Below, piece by piece: positions 1-14,510 of a stretch of DNA of 64,000 nucleotides. Numbering within the stretch: the stretch's first letter is position 1; each line of letters begins with the position of its first letter. Made by a program: the position numbers and the translations under genes. This stretch comes from Isoetes taiwanensis (taxonomy: Eukaryota; Streptophyta; Lycopodiopsida; Isoetales; Isoetaceae), in the NCBI GenBank assembly GCA_021234155.1, contig JAJEKV010000053.1, forward strand, positions 4,351,660-4,415,659, in the 5' to 3' direction. The notes under the pieces were generated by a model. It searched no databases, had not been told where the DNA came from, and saw nothing but the letters and a program-made list of their open reading frames with translations.

Positions 1-2170
1 GGAAACGGTTTAGGTTCGGCCGGGACGCGGTTGGGGCTGGCGTGGCGGTTACTGTTTACAGGCCGACGGTTTGTTGGCGGGATGTAATAAAAGGCGGGAG
101 TTACCGAGCCAAAGAGCAATGATAACCAGTCCTTCAAATTGAGAAAGGATCAGAATTGCATGATGGATTTGATTTCGAATAAAACATGTCTTTAACTGTC
201 ACAATACCTCTACCCTACAAACCACCGAATTCTTACCGCCTACTGGAAAAAAGAACGAACTTTTCAATAATCTGCCGCCGAACCCTCAATTCAATACTCG
301 CGATTCCGCTCTCCGCCGTTTGAAATATATTAGGAAAAATAGCAGAACGATACAGAAAGGCCAGCTTTGGGAGGCTTTTTGCAATCTTGAATAGCGAGAC
401 TTGGCAACTAGATAATGCATGATCCTTGTTCTTTATATAGGAATGGTATCATCGAGATAAAGGAACTTTTAAACGAGATGATCGATCTTATTTCATTACA
501 TGCGATAGAAACAATACTTGGCATACGTCTAAAACTACGGAGACTCAATACAATTAGAATATGGTCTCTCTTCGAGGTACTTCAAATCCAGTATTAAATA
601 GCTTGCGACATGATCAATCACTATGAAACATACCACAAGCATTACTACAAGAAGATAAAGAAACACTTTTGGATCAAAGCGAGCTAAAACTATCTGCCAA
701 TTGTCGTAATCAAATGGGCTCCCTCAGGACCCTGAGTAAGAAAACGAAGCGATATAATCCGAAGGCACAAAAAACAAACGCCGCTCGAAGCAAAGGCTAC
801 TTGTTACCGCTGGAGCAGTTCTACTTCAATCGTCAGATTTGGTCCGCATTATTCGTGTTCTCTGCGCCAGCACTCGGATCATATGGGTTTGGATTTGCTT
901 AAGAAAGCGATCAAGCGGTACTTTGTCAAAGAAAATATTGGATCGCATGGCGCTTGTAAACTAAGAAAGAAATTTTTGTATTTACTAGAAATAAAAGACC
1001 AAATCCCGCCATTTTGCGTTGGTATTGCGGCGGTTGTGCCAAGGCCATCTTTGGTTTGGGCTTGCGGTGGACGTTGAGTGGCGGGTTGGGCACTCCTTTC
1101 TGCTCCGCTTTCAAGCCATATCTAGAGTTTTAAAATTTATGCTCTAAAACAAGGCTATCACTGAATATAAGGAAAAGTTAAAGAATTTCTTATCTAGACA
1201 TGGGGTCAGCTGGGGCTCACTGTGAGATGATGCTTGTGAAACTGGGGTTTTGTATACGGAGGGAGGCAATGTTAAATGCTACACTACATCATAAAGTGCA
1301 TGGGATGGGAGAGAAAATACCCTCAGTGGCCATGAGAGGGGTGAGGAGCGAGGGATGAATGGGGCATGGAAATGTGAGTTTATTGAGATGGGGGATGAGG
1401 CAAGAAGCATGCCCTTTCGAGAAAGGCGGTTGGAGAATCGGGTGAGGCCGTGGTATGCGTTGTGGAAATGGGGGGACCGGGTAGGCGGACTGTAAGGGAA
1501 CAGCCGGATCCGAGCCTGGCAATGCCGCTATGCGTTTGGAAATGTCGTGGTGAAGACGCTGTTTGGGGATCGAACTACTCCACATCATCTAGGCATTGAG
1601 GAGTTGGCGAAGATAGAAATTACCTCAGCATTACACAGAATATCGAAATCCTAAGGAAAATGCTTAGAAAGGCCAAAATACCACAATATCGCTTTAATAA
1701 AGATCACCATCACTATCTCTTCAGTAAACAATAGATGGGGATGGGACTGATGCGCGAACAGGAGGGCGGAATGCGAGGTCATCAATAAAAAGGCATACAA
1801 GCACCTGCGCGAGGTTGCGGCAAAAGTGACCCGAAGCTAATTGTACGGCTCCATCCAGGAGGGCACTATATGCGATAATCTCAATGTACATTTTGCTGCA
1901 ACGGCATGTAATGGCGTTGGTTAAACGTGGGAAGAATGAAAAGTCTTTATCTTATCTTTATCTCTCTCTCTCTCATGTCATTGACATGCGGCATATCAAT
2001 TCATTGGCCGAAGTTGATTTATACGTCCCACAAAAGCTGGTGGTACAATCTGACGCTGGTCCGCAATTGGGCGTTTTCTAGTAGAGGTTATCACCGAGTC
2101 TGAAACCTGACATTCAAGGTTTAGAAATCAATGATGATAGGAGGTAGTGAGTTTGACTTTGGGGAGGAGA
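1..2170. other. Intergenic, no recognisable gene
   Basis: No reading frame longer than about 100 codons is present and none resembles a known family. The stretch has mixed base composition. Around 1820-2080 a short open stretch precedes a small CT microsatellite, but no motif supports coding. Probably decayed repeat DNA. Confidence 0.5.
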
Positions 2171-2173
2171 GCA

Positions 2174-2201
2174 CTAATATGTTCTTGCGAGAACATATTA
2201 G
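2174..2201. repeat. Perfect 12-bp inverted repeat (hairpin)
   Basis: Arms CTAATATGTTCT (2174-2185) and AGAACATATTAG (2190-2201) are perfect reverse complements around a 4-base TGCG loop. It lies just upstream of a LINE-like 3' tail. It could be a chance or structural hairpin; no bacterial-style terminator is expected here. Confidence 0.7.
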
Positions 2202-2204
2202 ATA

Positions 2205-2306
2205 ATGTAATATACAATGTAGAATGTATCTCTTGAACATCTTCTAGACACGATGGTCTCCACGGGCCGTAATAATAAAAGATTTCATTTTCATTTCATT
2301 TCTCTC
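2205..2306 (+). mobile_element. LINE-like 3' tail, copy 1
   Basis: The block ends with GGTCTCCACGGGCCGTAATAA followed by short TTCAT-type repeats and a CT run. Nearly the same wording recurs at about 2744-2780 and at 24954-25005. A shared 3' end running into short tandem repeats is typical of non-LTR retrotransposons. No coding part is attached here, so this is a strongly 5'-truncated copy. The assignment rests on the tail alone. Confidence 0.5.
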
Positions 2307-2597
2307 TCTCTCTCCCTCCCCTCCCCTCCCCCTCCCCTCTCCCCTCCCCCTCCCTCTCCCTCTCTCGGTTGGCTCGCTCATCTTGGTATGGAGGTAGGGA
2401 GATGGTGGGAACATCGCTCATGATCTTAGACCTTTGTAACTTGTGTAATGGCGGTTGTGGTGGAGGATGAGGCTCATGTCTTACTTTGTTGTAGGTTATT
2501 AGGACTTGGGGTCATACATGGGATCAGTGCTACCTCCCTTGAGGGAGTTCTTTTCGGTACCGAGGGGCATCCATTGGGGGATATATTGTTGACATTC

Positions 2598-2835
2598 TTA
2601 AACATAGAGATGCTTGTTTGAAAAATGGAAGATGCAGATTGAGATAGAGGGGCCAGGTGTGTTATTTCTCGAGAAGGCGCTAGCTGGATGACTTGTTTTA
2701 TAATTTTGAATGTAATTTGTAAATGTCTCATGGAGCTGAGGTGGTCTCCGAGAGAATAATAGATTTCATTTCATTTCATCTCCCTCTCTCCCTCCCTCCC
2801 TCCTGCCCCTCTCTCTCAGTTCTCTCGCACCATCT

Positions 2836-2911
<76 letters not shown>

Positions 2912-3038
2912 CTATATATGGGATATATATCTTAAACATAGATGCTTGTTTGAAAAAGGAAGATGCGAGATTGAGACGGGGAGGGGCCCAGGTAGGCTTA
3001 CTCCGGCCTTGGATGACTTGATTTTTTAATTTTGGATG

Positions 3039-3041
<3 letters not shown>
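2598..3041 (+). mobile_element. Duplicated LINE-like 3' end
   Basis: Two related blocks of about 110 bp, 2598-2722 and 2934-3041, share AACATAGA.GATGCTTGTTTG, AAGATGC.AGATTGAGA and GGATGACTTG. The first runs into the conserved tail with TTTCATTTCAT repeats (to about 2780). The second runs directly into a TA then a CT microsatellite. The pair looks like a tandem duplication, or two insertions, of the same retroelement 3' end. Confidence 0.6.
2839..2908. repeat. (TA)n microsatellite
   Basis: About 35 uninterrupted TA units. The short open frames across it are artefacts of the dinucleotide repeat. Confidence 0.98.
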
Positions 3042-5470
<2,429 letters not shown>

Positions 5471-5479
5471 CCAAAGTGA

Positions 5480-6484
5480 TGGTGGCGCACATTTCTATTT
5501 CTCATGTTTTCTTCCATGCTTGGGTGGCGGCTTTTCCTCCACCCTCCGGTTGATCTTTGTTTATTTCCACCTCAAGGGTGGCAGCATATTTCTTTTTACA
5601 TGATTGTTATCAACCTTGGTTGGGTGGCGCTTTTCTCCACCCTATGGGTGATGCTATCTCCACACTGTGAGGGTGATCTTTGTTTATTTCCACCTCGAGG
5701 GTGGCGGTATATTTCTTTTTACGTAATTGTTTTCCACCGGATTTGGGTGATCTTTGTTCTCCACCCTATTGGGTGATGCTCTCCTTTTTACTGCTACATG
5801 TTGGATTTTCTCTAACCATTCCGCGGTTTTTTTAGAGTTCTTTGTGTTGCTTGCATGTTTTCGCCATCGGCTTATAGTTGAGGAAGTTCTCACGGTAGTC
5901 GGCCCGGTTTGTGTCTCTTGCGAGTCCCTTCCGAATAGCATCGATCAGAGCCATCGGATCGCCATTCCTGAGAAGGGTCGGCACTACTATCAAAGCTATT
6001 TTCTCTTCGGGACAGGTTATCGGCATCTTCTCCTGGCCGACTCTTCTTCTATTCTTGTTGCTTCCCTCCCTTCGCAACTGGCTGCGTGGGGGCATGAGTT
6101 TGCTTTTCTCTAACAATTCCGCGGGTGTTTTAGGGGTTCTTTGTGTTGTTAGGGCTTAGCCATCTTAAGGGATCCTGCTATATTTTTATGTTAAGCCATC
6201 AACCCATCTCCTTGGGTTTTCGGGCAACATATTCAAGGTTGTTGGCGACCATTTCTCATTAGGGTTTTCCTCGAAAACCCGAAAGAGCGAGATTTTTATC
6301 AGATGAGAAGTTAATCGCCATTACCCTTCTATATTGCTTGTGCACATTTCTTTTTACCCGGGGTAGTCAGATATTGTTCCTACCCTCTCTATTCTTCAAA
6401 ACATTGTATCTTCTTCTGGCGTGATGAATGACAAGCCTATCTATCGGCGATTTTGTGTCTCTTGCGAGGTCCCTTCCCGAATGT
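5480..6484 (+). repeat. R1 repeat family, copy 1 (plus orientation)
   Basis: The first part (5480-5800) holds short units of the type CCACCC..GGGTGATGC, each a small palindrome. It is followed by a segment (5785-6484) that matches the reverse complement of 31200-32790. Shared landmarks are TTTTCTCTAACCATTC, TTCTTTGTGTTGCTTGCA, CATTACCCTTCTATA, ATGAATGACAAGCCTA and GCGAGTCCCTTCCCGAATAG. The family is probably an LTR or other dispersed mobile element; no protein domain was recognised. Confidence 0.65.
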
Positions 6485-8170
6485 TCAATATCAAACTAAA
6501 GATTTTTTGATATCTAAATGCACTATTTTTACGTCATTTTGTATCCTTAATGTTTTCGGATGTCTTTTCCCCACTAGCATCTTTGGTGATGATGCAGTGC
6601 GTACCTACATAATACAACACATTAATATCATACATTTAATTAGAAATTATTAAATCATCATTCCATAGTGAATGTTTCAAAAACTATATTCATTGTATTG
6701 AAAAGGCAACAAAGCTTTGACAAATGTCTTGACTACATTATAGTACATTATTATTCTTGGAATTGACCCCATGATTCAATATCAATTGGAGTGTCGCAAA
6801 CATGTTCTTGTGATATTAAGATATCTACATTAGCGAAACCCTTTTAAGCCCATGTCCAAGACTTGGCGAGGGAAGAGCGTATCATAAGCGTACATAACAA
6901 ATCGTGGATTTACCAAATGTGTATTAAAAGTTGGATTTTTGCAATTTATCTGTAAAAATGTTGTATCCCTCATGAATTTAAATATTCAATTTAATGATAA
7001 TGAAGATGGGCCTCGATGTTCAATTTAAATGATAATAAAGATGAGCGAGGGAATAAAGCTGGGTTAGAAACACAAATGCGAGGGTTCTGCAATAGTTTTT
7101 AAGGAAGTTATTAATGCAAGCATATGTAAAATCTCCCAACACTATCTAAATGTCGCTAAAGACAACAATTACGGAAGTCTCAAAAGCTATGTTGTCTTGC
7201 TTAAATACATCATTTTAAATGCTACGGTCTACAAGCGTTCGAAGCCCACCCTTCCATCATATGAGATATCACGAAAGGCGTGTGCTTGAAGCTTGAATAA
7301 GAAGATTGAGTGCATATTTGGATACTATAAGAAAGTTAAAACTGAATGTTTATCTCAGCCTAAAAGGCCATTGAATGGCATAAGCGAGAAGTCGGACAAC
7401 CCACTTACAAAGCGAGTCTAGCATAAACCAGAAATTAAATTTTTTTAGGGCCGAACACAAAAACAAGAACAAAAATAAAGGATGGAGGCATCACGGAGGT
7501 ATTCTTGACATCTGGAGACCCGAAAAGAACAGCCTTAGAGTGGCATGGTTGTAGTGATGGTAAAGTAACCTCGAGTCAAAATTTGGCAAAAGGAATTTCC
7601 TAAAGGGAAGCCGGAGCCGGATGAAGGAGATTGGGAAGCCATAGCTGACATGGCATCCACATCGGCGACATAGAATTGCATGAAATCGTGCACCCCAAGT
7701 TAAGCGATCACGCTAATTATTCAATTAAAAATTCCATTGACGAAGTGGGTGAAGAAGTGAATAGTTTGATGTGCCTTGTAGTGAAACAATAATTATGTAT
7801 TCATCCACTTTACTATGGTCCCAATTGTACCATGGTCATTATGAATCTTGCATGAGTAACAGATCTTGTTCAACATTCTTAAAAGGCAATAGTTTTATTG
7901 TTGAAGGATCTTTTCAATTAAAGATTGTTTTAGTAGAATTGATTCATTTCATATCATTCTTGTTGATGAAGCTGTAGCTTTTGGTGGTGCAAATATCTTA
8001 TAAACCCTTGGCAAGGGTACGTATACTTAAACCCTAAATGAGGGAGGGGCCGTACTCACAATCTCCATCTTCAAACGTTCATCAAAATCAACCACGAGTT
8101 AGTCATGCTAATCAATTTAGATTAAATTTTGTACATGACAAAACTTCCTCCCACTAGCAATAATTTTCCC
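6485..8170. other. Intergenic downstream of the NSF gene
   Basis: AT-rich, with no convincing coding potential. It contains the presumed 3' untranslated and flanking region of the minus-strand NSF gene, whose stop codon lies at 8171-8173. A short near-duplication around 6980-7040 (TCAATTTAA.TGATAAT) is the only repeat noticed. Confidence 0.45.
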
Positions 8171-11100
8171 CTATGCGAGGATCAGCATGCAATCAAAAGA
8201 AATAATTCATGTCAATCTTTGGCTTGCCAGCATATATAGCATCTGCACCTTCTCCACCCTGCCTTGAGCTGCGTTTCCACGAGCAAAGAAGGCGTTTGAT
8301 TGGTATCTGAAGAGGATTGAGGTTAGTAAAATATCAGAAAAGTTGCATAAAAGGCTAGTAGAATAGACCTCCCCATCTAAGACAGTCACTGCACTATCAA
8401 TATCCTCCTGGCAAATACATCTAGTCCTTCTAACACCTGCATGATGAAAAATGATTAGACAATGGAAATATAACAATGGAATTTTAACCATTACCCATTT
8501 TCTGAATGCTCATTGTTGGTGGCCATATTTTTCGCTAAAAGATGGAAAATATTACATCGCTAACATTACATGCAAATAGCATAAGGAAAAGCCTGTGCAT
8601 GGGCACCACCTATATTCCTTCATATATTTCTGAGGAGGCAAAACACACCTGCTTTATATCAAGCCTTCAAGCTTGGAACATTGAGGGCAACATTAAATGC
8701 TGCGAAAGGTCCATTGATTCTAGAACATCAATCATGCTTGTTGTTCCTAGAACAAAGCTTGCGTCCCTGTATGGAAAGGGTAATGAGTTTCTGCTTTCTA
8801 AAATACATGCAGCTCAAAAGATTTTGTTGTTTCAGTAACTGCTTTCCATTAAATGGAACACACCTTAGGTGGAAGTCTTTTTAGTAAAAACAAGCAAGGT
8901 TTGCAAAATCAGATTTGAAAAGCGGACCGATGTTCACATATTAGGTAACCTGCATAACAATGTAATTATCAACAAGCTCAACAACTTCTATAGATCAAAC
9001 AGCTTACCGCTCAATGTCATCAAGAATGATGATACTAAAAGGGGACTTGTATGCATCTTCAAATACCTATTCCATCAAAAGTATCAGGATAAAATACAAG
9101 CGCCATAAAAGAATAGAAAAGAAAAACCTCACAAATACCTTAGCAATGAGTGCACACTTGCTGTTTTCTGAAAGACCCACCATATTTTCTGCTGAAACCT
9201 ATAACATCCACACAAGGGAGAAGCAATATCTTGATGTTAAACTATCTGGCAAAGGAACATTGCAGTGGTAGTATATAGCTTCCGCGTGACTTCAATTAAA
9301 CACAATTTTTATAAAAGGGAAGTCACTGTCAAGTGCTATTATAGCAACCAATGCGGTTTTACCACTGTGCATCAAAAGCAAATTAAAGGAAATGTTCCCT
9401 TTAAGTCAAAAAGCATCAAAAGGATAAACAAACAAGGCCAGCACACTTTGGCCACATTAATAAATTTCTTTCTTTTTCCCCTTCATAAGATCTACAAATG
9501 GCAATGCAGATGTAATTCAAACCCAATTTTAAAAGACCAAATATCTCATTACCTGCCCTAGGGCCTTCAAAGAAGACAAGTAAGAAGTGGTGTACGTTCA
9601 CTTCTCTTAACCTGCTCTACAAGGGACATGGCCCTATCCTGAATGTGTCTGTGTCGATCTCCACAGTGTAGCATACCATTTACCCTGACATCACACACAA
9701 AAGATATTTGAGGATCTTCAAGACAATACATAAATGAGGAGATAATTGTATTTTTCTTTATATGGATTTGTTATCGATGACATGGTTGAGAACTTGAGAA
9801 GTGAAAGTCACTGAATGAAGTGGCCATGAAGAAGTAATTGACAACAAGATATGACCAGCATGCAGAATAGCTGCCACAAAGTCCACAACCTCCCCCCCTC
9901 TGGATAAAACAAGATGCCACATCCACACCAGCCCATGTCATACGGGGATATGAAATTCAGAACTCCAGCCATGTTAATCATCAACACATAAGGCGTTGTA
10001 GATATCACGGACTACACAGTGTAAAAGCAGTTTGAAAGCATTTCAGTGGAAAAAGTGAAAGTAAGAGTGAGATTATATGGTTGATGCATTACCCAATTTG
10101 GATGCAATGACTGTCCTTGCACCAGTATGTGCCAAATAAAAGTGGATTTAAATTGAACATGTAAATGGCAGCTGTTGAGCATGAAACTACGATTGTGAAG
10201 CAGTGATTGTAGAAGTTTTTCATGGGAATGCACATCACATAACTAAAAGTGGACTTCACAAAAGATTATAACCGTCCCAAAGATACGCATATGACACCAT
10301 ACCTGTACATTTCAAGAGTGTTTGTTGCAGCACCAAAAGCAGGTTTCACTTCCCCAAGGGCTTGCAAAAAGTCGCCCATAGTTACCTTGATGTTGTCCTC
10401 ATCTATAACCTTGTGGAGATCCCCAGCATTGACTTGCCTATTTAATGCAAATGATGTTGCACTTTTGACCAAGCCCTCCAATTCTGCTCCGCTAAAATTT
10501 TTTGTCCGTAAAGCTGTAATGGAGGAAGAAATAGAAATCAATGGTCTGAGTCACCTAGGATATAGTCCTTGAAGAAACGTCCAATAAGAAAATTAAATGT
10601 CTTACCAAGTTCTTCAAGGTCCACATCGGCACCAAGAAATGAGTTGTCTTTCATTCTATTTGTATGAATTTGAAGAATCTGTACCCGTCCTCTCTCATCT
10701 GGTAAGCCTATTTCAACTTGGACCTCGAGCCTTCCTGGTCTGTAAGGACCATTTAAATAAAATAAAATTCAACTACTAATAGATACAAGGAAATGTTTCC
10801 ATTGATGGAAAGAAAATGGAATTCAGAATCCAGGACTAGAAAAAAAAAAATATTCTACAAAACAAAGGATGTGAGATGCCTTCAGGGTCTCAAAGGGTAG
10901 ATGAGATCAAAACTCATCTAACAGCTAAAAACAAACTGGGCTAGATCATAAAGGGTTATATTAAAATTACTATCAGATTTTATATAAATCAAAAACACTT
11001 GAATGCTTCTTGGCAATCTGTAACATAGTTGGCAATCTGTAACATAGTTCAAATGCTGTTCAAATTTCAAATTTGTAGAAGCTAAAAATTTTTGTTTTTC

Positions 11101-14082
11101 TTCTTGCTTGGTTTCTTTTCTTGCTTCTACATGCGCCTAGGTGATTATGGACTCCCTTAGATTTGATCAATAATTTTGAGATAATACACCAGGCAATAGA
11201 CTGTGTTCAAGCTGGATTAGCGTGAAACCTTTGCTATCTAGAAGTTAATCTGGGAATATATTGAAGTCTGTGTCCCTGCTTCTGCAATAGTTTTTATTCC
11301 CATACTAAATGTCAAATTCACTTTTACTGCCTTGGTGAGCTTTTGAAGATATTAAATAACACTCAACAGTTCTTGAAGCAAGCCCCAAATGTTTTTAGTG
11401 AGACATAAATTGGGCGTCTGCACTTACCTTAGTAAAGCTTCATCAAGTAGATCCTTTCGATTTGTCATTCCAATAAGTAAGATATTGTTTAGCGCCTCGA
11501 CCCCATCTATCTAATAAAGAAAGAAAAACAATATCCAGAATGTTCAGTATATCACTTCTTCCCAAAACTGGGCATACTATCATCTCATCGTCTGAATAGA
11601 CCTTGGTAAGAAGCTGATTAACAATGCTGTCATGAACTCCAGTGCCATCCCTGGTTGAGCCCGCGGGTCTGCAACCACACAAGAAATGTATGCTGATTAT
11701 AGCACAAGACATATTGCAGCAACCTCTAATCCAGAGGCTAGGTCGTAGTCAGAAAAGAAGGTTCCCTTCTAACCAGTAAATGGAGTCATCCTTATATGCC
11801 TGAATAAAGAATGCTTACCTTGCAAATTGCATCAATTTCATCAAAAATTATAATGTGTAGATCACTTTGTTCTCCTGCAAAGTAGGTACAAAGATTTAGC
11901 ACATCAAAAATCTGATGTCAGGCAACTAAAACAAAGTTTCTTACCCGAGACCTTTGATCATTTTCTGCATCTGCAAACAAATCCCTCACATTTTTTCTCT
12001 GTCTCTCCAACAAACTTGCTTAGAACCTCAGGGCCATTAACAACCTGTTCAATAAAGCCATGTATGAGACACAAATAATTGACCCTACGTTTTTGTGCAA
12101 AAACAAGCGGAAATACTTGCACCTTAGGCTCCGACCATTCAGCATTTTCCCAATCTGACGAGCAATCAGAGTTTTCCCTGTTCGGGCGGTCCAAAAGGAG
12201 CATGCCTTTCCGTGGCTTATACCCAATCTGGTCTACATACTAATAACCATATTAAAACATGAAATCTACATATATATAAAGGAGTACCATTATCTACAGT
12301 TCTGATAATTGCTTGCCTGGCAATTCATTGAGGAGGGAAAACTCTCCGAAGCAAATGCCGGCCGGAAAATGTCGGCAAATTCTGCATCAAGACCCCCAAT
12401 TCCTAGTTTCTGGAAATTAAAATCCTGGTGTTTGAAAAGATTACTGCTTGCTCCACCTCGCTGATTTTTTATCTGCAGTGAAGAATGAAATGAAGCCACA
12501 ACATATCACGAACAAAGTTGTATAATTGTTACCAGTATTACGCAACAAAAGAGAAAAAACATTCACTAACATCCATGAAACTCTCTTGACTTCAAAAGGT
12601 TTTGCAATTGATATATACAACAGCAAGTAATGAATATGTTATCAAGGTCTAAGCTAAAGATTATACAAAAGAAACTAACAGGAGGCTTCACTGTTTAGTT
12701 TCCTATGTAAAGCAAGAGGCCAAAGTGTGCCGACCAAACAGTTGTAAAAATGGTATATTTGGATAAGGCAAGAGAAATCATTAACCTTAATTCCAGAATT
12801 CGCAGGGGTCTCAAATACAAAAGTTGTTTCCGAAGCCAGAAGTCCCCGGTTTTGTGTTTCAGTTTCCAACTGACCCTCCACAATAGTTTGAGTGACTGTA
12901 CAATAATAATTTGTTCCACAGTATTCAAAAGTGACCCTCTGGCTGACTGTAAAGATCTGCGAGTCAAGAATAAAAGGAAAAGCAAACATCAATATGTATA
13001 TGTCTTTCTTCAACACGCTTTTTCCATCAAAATCACGAACTACATACCTGATCTAAAAAACGTTTCAGGAGTTCTTTTCCCAGAACAATGGCATCCAGCT
13101 GCAGGGGTTCAGCATAATAACTTAACTTAGATAGATCAAAAAAGCATGAGAGGAAAGTGCCCTTCTTATGCCACATAACGTCTTCGGTAACGGATGGGAG
13201 CCACTAAGAGAACTGGCTGGCTTTCATCCATTCCATAGAGTAGCTTCCAAATATCACTGCATGGAAGACTAATACTAATGCTAGATGACTTGGATAGTTC
13301 GATTAAGTTGTGGTTCTGAATTATGATGCATATTGCATGTGGATCGGTGTAAATATTATAGTAACCAGTAGTTTTACCTCTTCATTCTTGCCACGAGCTT
13401 TGACAAATTCCAGCTCTAACCCAAGCAAAACTAACTTAAAGCCTTTTGCTGAAGGGACAAACCTATGTTTAAGTCAACAGAAGGATTCAAGATTTAGTAA
13501 ATGTATTAGCTAGATTTAAAAGAAGAACCAGTAGATAAATATCTTACTTTTCCACTTTAATCACATCCCCGGCAGAGACCTTGGCATTACGCCTCTGAAC
13601 AGCGTTCAAAGCAATGGATCCATTTCCTACGTTTTCATCTGCTGTATAACCTGGTCAAGGAATTCAACCTCGAACAAAGGATAAATATAAACAAATGCAA
13701 TTAATTCCTTATCCAAAAATGCAGATCGTATGACGTTCAATATAGAATTAAGCAATGATCAGAACTACAACAAACTTCACAGAGCGCATTGTCCTAAATC
13801 TACAAATTATAAGTTTGAAGAAGGATATTCCACACTCAAAATCATGTTGTCTCCAACTGTTGCGAACCCATGTCTCCATCCATCGACGCGAAATTTTGCA
13901 AAGTCTAATGGAGAGCAATAAGCACGATTAGTGAGTGCAAGATTTTGAGCACTAGTTTGAACCACCCTCATATCCAGAATTGCAGAGGCGCCCATCCTGG
14001 ATCCCCTTGTCTCAGCTCCTGCATCTGGTGATAATCTGGAGTATCCACCAGGGCCTTCGGATCCCCGCCTGAACGCAGACAT
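8171..14082 (-). CDS. NSF: Vesicle-fusing ATPase NSF (Sec18-type AAA ATPase), 21 exons
   Basis: A hexameric AAA ATPase that, with alpha-SNAP, disassembles SNARE complexes on endomembranes. Exons read on the minus strand: 14082-13836, 13650-13548, 13462-13378, 13098-13048, 12956-12786, 12472-12317, 12227-12123, 12044-11945, 11874-11819, 11668-11602, 11510-11428, 10739-10606, 10513-10303, 9684-9553, 9364-9304, 9198-9139, 9066-9008, 8949-8864, 8766-8649, 8436-8369, 8306-8171. Seen: N-domain with [18 protein letters not shown]1 with [13 protein letters not shown], Walker A (shifted), [15 protein letters not shown], Walker [13 protein letters not shown] and [19 protein letters not shown]2 with [16 protein letters not shown] and [10 protein letters not shown]. 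Introns are GT-AG except a GC donor after exon 6. Single-base indels break the frame in exons 6, 7, 8, 10, 14 and 18-21, including both Walker A motifs; exons 2-5, 9, 11-13 and 15-17 are clean. Assembly error seems likelier than decay. Confidence 0.93.
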
Positions 14083-14430
14083 CGCTCCTAAAACTTTTTT
14101 GATTTTGCTCGATCACAAATTTTTCCAAGTCATTTAAAGCTTTCCACGAACTACCCTTTTCTTTTTCTTGTGTGTAAAAATAATTTCATGCGTGGCAGAC
14201 CAATAAAATGGTAAGAGTTCGTCAGCCTATTTGGGATTTTTTTTCCTGTGACGCCACGTTAGACTCCGAGATCTTTCAAATGGTATTATCTAGCAGAACG
14301 GTGCTGATGTCAACAACAAAAACTCCCCACAAATAGGCTGATGTGGGCCATGCACTGCCACATCAGCACCAATGCCACATAAGCACCCAAGCCACATCAG
14401 CACCCACTGTGGGTATTGTGCAAGAATATC
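14083..14430 (-). promoter_or_regulatory. NSF upstream region with inverted and tandem repeats
   Basis: Immediately 5' of the NSF start codon. It holds a roughly 15-bp inverted repeat (TCAGCCTATTTG near 14223 and CAAATAGGCTGA near 14330) and three near-tandem units of CCACATCAGCACC type (about 14357-14411). An ACGT core lies near 14254. Promoter function is inferred from position only; the inverted repeat may instead be a small inserted element. Confidence 0.4.
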
Positions 14431-14510
14431 CAGATAGATGCTGTGAAAATTCCATTTTCTGGTTGCTCATTGGACGTTTGAGCATTTGAACATTCCATTG
14501 GTTTCCTGAA

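Noticed and set aside
8542-9271. Plus-strand ORFs over the NSF 3' half
   Set aside because: They are shadows opposite NSF exons 16-19, which have splice sites and conserved protein on minus.
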